Source: Todiramphus chloris collaris
Taxonomy: Eukaryota; Chordata; Aves; Coraciiformes; Alcedinidae
DNA: 64,000 bases
Reading direction: 5' to 3'
NCBI GenBank assembly: GCA_025345505.1
Contig: JANVCC010010406.1
Location: 15,589,260-15,653,259 of the forward strand
The notes under the pieces were generated by a model that worked only from the letters and a program-made list of their open reading frames with translations, searched no databases and was not told where the DNA came from. Below are positions 60,601 to 64,000 of the stretch, one piece after another (positions within the stretch are counted from its first letter, which is position 1; every line of letters starts with the position of its first letter). Position numbers and translations under genes: made by a program.

Positions 60601-60809
60601 TTTTTTACAACGAGGATAGTGAAACACTGGAACAGATTTCCGAGAGAGGTGGTAGATGCCCCATTCCTGGAAATTATGTTTGGATTGGCTGGCCTCTGAG
60701 CAACATGATCTAGTTAGAGATGTCCCTGCTCAGTGCAGGGTGGTGTTGGACTAGATGACCTTTGAAGGTCCCTTCTAACCCAAATCATTCTATGGTCTAT
60801 GATTCTAAT
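57640..60809 (+). mobile_element. CR1 LINE, plus strand, long degenerate copy
   Basis: The longest CR1 in the window (about 3.1 kb). It includes a 5' leader that matches the copy at 14.2 kb, the ORF2 endonuclease and reverse transcriptase, and the 3' UTR ending near 60,809 with AGGTCCCTTCTAACC and ATTCTATGG units. The 5' boundary is approximate, and ORF1 is not recognised. Numerous stops and frameshifts show it is inactive. Confidence 0.92.
57970..60700 (+). pseudogene. CR1 ORF2 (endonuclease and reverse transcriptase), many breaks
   Basis: Pieces of one protein lie in changing frames. 57,970-58,191 holds the endonuclease start (SACSMGN, a degraded ITETW as IIETLWDEYHDW). About 58,560-58,610 holds the SDHALVEL-type block, degraded. 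58880-59239 is linker. 59616-59891 holds the first catalytic block, degraded ([11 protein letters not shown]). 59738-60004 holds [17 protein letters not shown] and SADDTKL, where FADD has become SADD. 60018-60458 is the C-terminal region with [16 protein letters not shown]-like sequence, followed by the REVVDAPFLE end near 60,645. Confidence 0.9.
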
Positions 60810-62470
60810 TTGGCAGCCCTATCCCATGATTTTCTTGCTCTAACTGCAAAATCTGTGTACCAAAGTAAATGTATATGAAGTACCACGAAGTTTCAAAGTT
60901 GTTTGGATTTATTCTATAAAGAAACCTGCTGCTACCAATAGTGGCTTTCTAGCAAAATGACAGCTCTCTTTCAACATCAGCCCTTTCTCTGAACACATGA
61001 AAATGCTGGGAAGATGTATTTCATATCCTAAATAACTATTTAATGAAGAACTATTGTCCTCATATCTTTACCAATGCTGCTCAGTTGCTAAATGACCTCC
61101 CTATCTAAAATGGCTAAAATGGCTCACTTGTCTTTTATCATAATTATCTACTAATACAATACATAAACATATTTAAAATCTGCTCTAGTTAAATGAGAAA
61201 AGTGTAAATTTTTTGTTTATCAGATTCTGCAAAACTGCCATGTAGAAGGGTAAAGATGTGGTGTGTCAGGATGTCTATGGTTCTTTAGTGTCTGCATGAC
61301 AATCCTCCAGTGATATCTTGTGCTTGTAGGAAGCGTTGCTGCCTTCTGGTAGCAGTGAGCAACTGAGGGCAGAAGAATACAGCAGGACAGAATAAAGGTT
61401 AAAAATAAAAGCTCTGATAAAATTCAAAATTCTTCTATGAGTAGTTTGTTCTCCATAGAAATTGGTGCAAGTGACACTTCCAGGGTTATTTTTTGTTCAG
61501 CTTTTCTTGAATAAAAAACTTGTTTTTGTGCAATTCTGTTATTTCCAAAGATATAATTAACACAGGATCATCTCTAAATTATATGTCTCAATAGGTAACT
61601 AGCTTTTGTCCTTAATTATAGGCAAAGGAAACAATTTGCTTGCAATTCTCAAACCATAACTATGATAGAAAAATTCTATGTGAATGTCTGCATAAAGTGG
61701 AATTTGAGGCAGGAAGTTGGAAATATTTGAGCTCTGTCTGGGTAATCAGAGAGAACTAGGATGAAGGGAAAGACTGTAGTATCAGAAAAAGACATAATCC
61801 TGGGTCACAGGTCTGAGGACAAAGGTGGAAAGAGATCTCAAAAGCATAACAATAGTATCCACAGCCTTGAACAGATACCAGATTCATTTAGTTTTTTTAT
61901 TCTGTTGCCAACAAGTGTCTGAGAAATACAGGGATAAATACGTCTGTATATCTACTGTTGATCATTTTCAAGGAAGACAACTTGTTGTTGTCATATACTG
62001 TATTTTTTCAAGGAATGGAGGTCTGCGTAATGGACCTGACAGAGACTTCAGTCATCCTGTGGAAGTACTTTGACCACTACAACTTCCAATTGCAAATGTG
62101 ATTATGGGAGATACTAGTTTGTTTGGATTAACCAATTCACAAATATTCCTTTCTATTTTTTTGTTCACCACTGGACCACTGTCATCCTAGGTGTTATTTA
62201 GTGAAATGCCTTCATATTCATGTACAATTGTCAATTTTCTAACACCTTTCTAGCACCAACTTCTGTTTGGGTTATTGCTATTAAAAATTACTTTTCAAGC
62301 TGAAATAAATAGTAGTAACAAGCAAAGACCAGAAGAATCAGTTTAAGGACATCGAGATTTCAGTGTGACACTAGCAGACTGGCAGAACTGAATTAGAAAG
62401 AGACAGACTGGTGTGGAATCCTAAGTTCAGAATTTACTGTCTCAGACAGGTCTATAGTCTATGGACAAGA
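60810..62470. other. AT-rich non-coding DNA with one helicase-like peptide
   Basis: No gene or repeat recognised except the short open frame described separately (61,905-62,073). Confidence 0.5.
61905..62073 (+). pseudogene. Possible fossil exon of a superfamily 1 helicase
   Basis: An open frame on the plus strand contains STVDHFQGRQLVVVIYCIF; the core STVDHFQGRQ lies at 61,951-61,980. In UPF1/SETX/DNA2/AQR-type superfamily 1 RNA/DNA helicases, motif V reads T/S-V-D-x-F-Q-G-R/Q followed by hydrophobic residues and a VRxN block. Here CIFSRNGG stands in that place. The preceding QQVSEKYRDKYVC is also compatible. The frame ends at TGA (62,071-62,073), and no other helicase motif is seen nearby. 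A pyrimidine-rich stretch ending CAACAAG before 61,914 could be an old acceptor. Chance remains possible. Confidence 0.3.
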
Positions 62471-64000
62471 AGCTCACATGACTGGAATGACAGCTCACAC
62501 GACTGGAATGTGGTCATGGATGGCTACGCCCTTTTCAGGAAAGACAGGTCATCAAGGCAAGGTGGTGGAGTTGCTCTCTATGTGAGAGAGCAACTGGATT
62601 GTCTACAGTTCTGTCCAGGGGTGGATGAGGGGCAAGTTGAGAGTCTGTGGGTGCGAATTAAGGGACAGGCTGGCATGGATGATACAGTTGTGGGTGTCTA
62701 TTACAGGACACCTGATCAGGATCAGGAAGCTGTCGAGGCCTTCTACAGGCAGCTAACAGCAGCCTCGCAATCTCAGAACCTGGTTCTCATGGGGGATTTT
62801 GACTATCCAGACATTTGCTGGAAAGGCTATTCAGCCAGCCAGCCACAGTCCAGGAGGTTCCTCCAGTGCATTGATGGTAACTTCTTGATGCAAATGGTGG
62901 AGGAGCCAACTAGGAGGGGAGCAATGCTGGATCTTATTCTCACCAACAAGGAGGGGCTGGTTGAAGCAGTGAGGGTTGAGGGCAGCCTTGGCCTTAGTGA
63001 TCATGAGATGGTGGAGTTCATGATCTTGTCTGGCAGGAACAGGAAGTCAAGTAGGACCAAAACTCTGGATTTCAGGAGGGCCAACTTTGGCCTTTTCAGA
63101 AAATTGCTGGGTGAAATCTCATGGGACAGGTTACTAGAGGACAGAGGAGCTAATGATAGTTGGTTAATATTTGAGGACCTCTTCTTCCAAGCTCAGGGCC
63201 AGTGCATCCCAGCAGGTGGGAAATAGAGAAAGAGAGCCAAGAGACCTGCATGGTTAAGTAAGGAACTACAGAGTAGACTTAAGAGGAAGAAGAGAGTCTA
63301 CAGCTCATGGAAATGGGGCTGGCTACCTGGGAGGAGTATAGAACTGTTGTTAGGGAATGTAGAGAGGCAACTAGGAAGGCTAAGGCCTTGCTGGAACTCA
63401 ACCTTGCAAGGGAGGTCAAGGGTAACAAAAAAGGCTTCTTCAAATATATTGCAGGAAAAGCTAAGGCTAGAGGCAACATAGGCCCTCTGCTGAACAAGAC
63501 AGGTGCCCTGGTGACAGATGACACAAAGAAGGCAGAGTTATTAAATGCCATCTTTGTCTCTGTCTATACTGCTGAAGACTGTCCTCAAGAGCTCCTGACA
63601 CCTGAGGCACCAGAGGATAGCATGACTAAGGACTCTTCCCTGGTTGATGAGGACTGGGTTAAAGGACAGCTGAGTAATCTGGACAGCCATAAGTCCATGG
63701 GTCCTGATGGCATGCATCCAAGGGTACTGAGGGGGCTGGCACAGGTCATTGCCAGACCTCTTTCTATTATCTACAGTAAGTCATGGCACACAGGAGAGGT
63801 GCCTGGGGACTGGAGGAGGGCAAACATCACCCTAATCTTCAAAAGGGGCAAGAAGGAGGACCCTGGTAACTATAGACCGGTCAGCCTCACCTCCATCCCT
63901 GGAACGATAATGGAGCAACTTATCCTTGACACTATCCTTAGGCATGTCAAGGACAAGAGGGTCATCAGGAGCAATCAACATAGTTTTATCAAGGGGAGGT
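62471..64000 (+). mobile_element. CR1 LINE, plus strand, runs off the window end
   Basis: A 5'-truncated CR1 that begins in the endonuclease at about 62,471 and continues past 64,000. A 21-base duplication of its first bases lies at the junction (62,471-62,491 and 62,492-62,512). It is relatively well preserved. Confidence 0.93.
62471..64000 (+). pseudogene. CR1 ORF2, partial, one stop and one frameshift visible
   Basis: The open frame to 63,226 carries the endonuclease, with RQGGGVALYV, GDFDYPDICWK (GDFN changed to GDFD), LDLILTNKEG and LSDHEMVEF. A TAG lies at 63,224-63,226 and a frameshift at about 63,311-63,320. After that the frame stays open to the window end through the linker (LLNKTGALVTDD) and MGPDGMHPRVL to [12 protein letters not shown] and a SFIKGR block just before the catalytic core. 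Whether the core is intact lies outside the window. Confidence 0.92.

Noticed and set aside
1-64000. tRNA, rRNA or CRISPR arrays
   Set aside because: No cloverleaf-like gene, ribosomal sequence or regularly spaced repeat array was found on reading.

Overview
The window looks like nuclear DNA of a bird. It is AT-rich and gene-poor, and it contains many copies of the CR1 LINE with its typical 3' end (short ATTCTATG/ATTCTGTG-type repeats instead of poly(A)). It also holds an ERV-L-like endogenous retrovirus of a type common in birds and one solo LTR. The species cannot be named from the sequence. No complete host protein-coding gene is recognisable.

Layout. 1-15.4 kb is AT-rich DNA with four CR1 pieces: a sense tail at 1.64 kb, a minus-strand copy at 1.7-3.3 kb, a plus copy at 11.8-12.5 kb and a plus copy at 14.2-15.2 kb. 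The last is followed by a small hairpin made of two opposed CR1 tails. From 15.4 to 42.8 kb I recognise no interspersed element. This region contains a GC-rich CpG island at about 32.4-34.7 kb with long purine and pyrimidine runs, CGG and CTG repeats and a palindromic CRE. A good splice donor on the minus strand at 33,357/33,356 makes the island a likely promoter and first exon of a minus-strand transcript. If so, most of 1-33 kb would be intron, and a small candidate terminal exon in a compatible phase lies at 9,439-9,490. That gene is not identified.

42.85-51.73 kb is a complete but dead provirus with two LTRs. It has a tRNA-Lys primer-binding site, an unusual membrane-segment leader in the Gag frame, broken gag, pro and pol, and no env. 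A younger CR1 (48,038-50,802, minus strand) is nested in the end of integrase, bounded by a 5-base AGGTC duplication. Only two stop codons interrupt the reading frame of this CR1.

51.7-64 kb is repeat-rich: a solo LTR (minus) at 52.7-53.4 kb, an internally deleted CR1 at 53.5-54.5 kb, a short minus CR1 at 55.9-56.15 kb, a long degenerate CR1 at 57.6-60.8 kb and a fairly intact CR1 from 62.47 kb to the window edge. Between the last two is a peptide (61,951-61,980) that strongly resembles a superfamily 1 helicase motif, possibly a fossil exon.

Functionally, the window is a record of retroelement insertion beside a probable CpG-island promoter. The items I would follow up are the Gag-frame leader with two hydrophobic segments, the nested CR1, the possible promoter and exon pair, and the helicase-like fossil.
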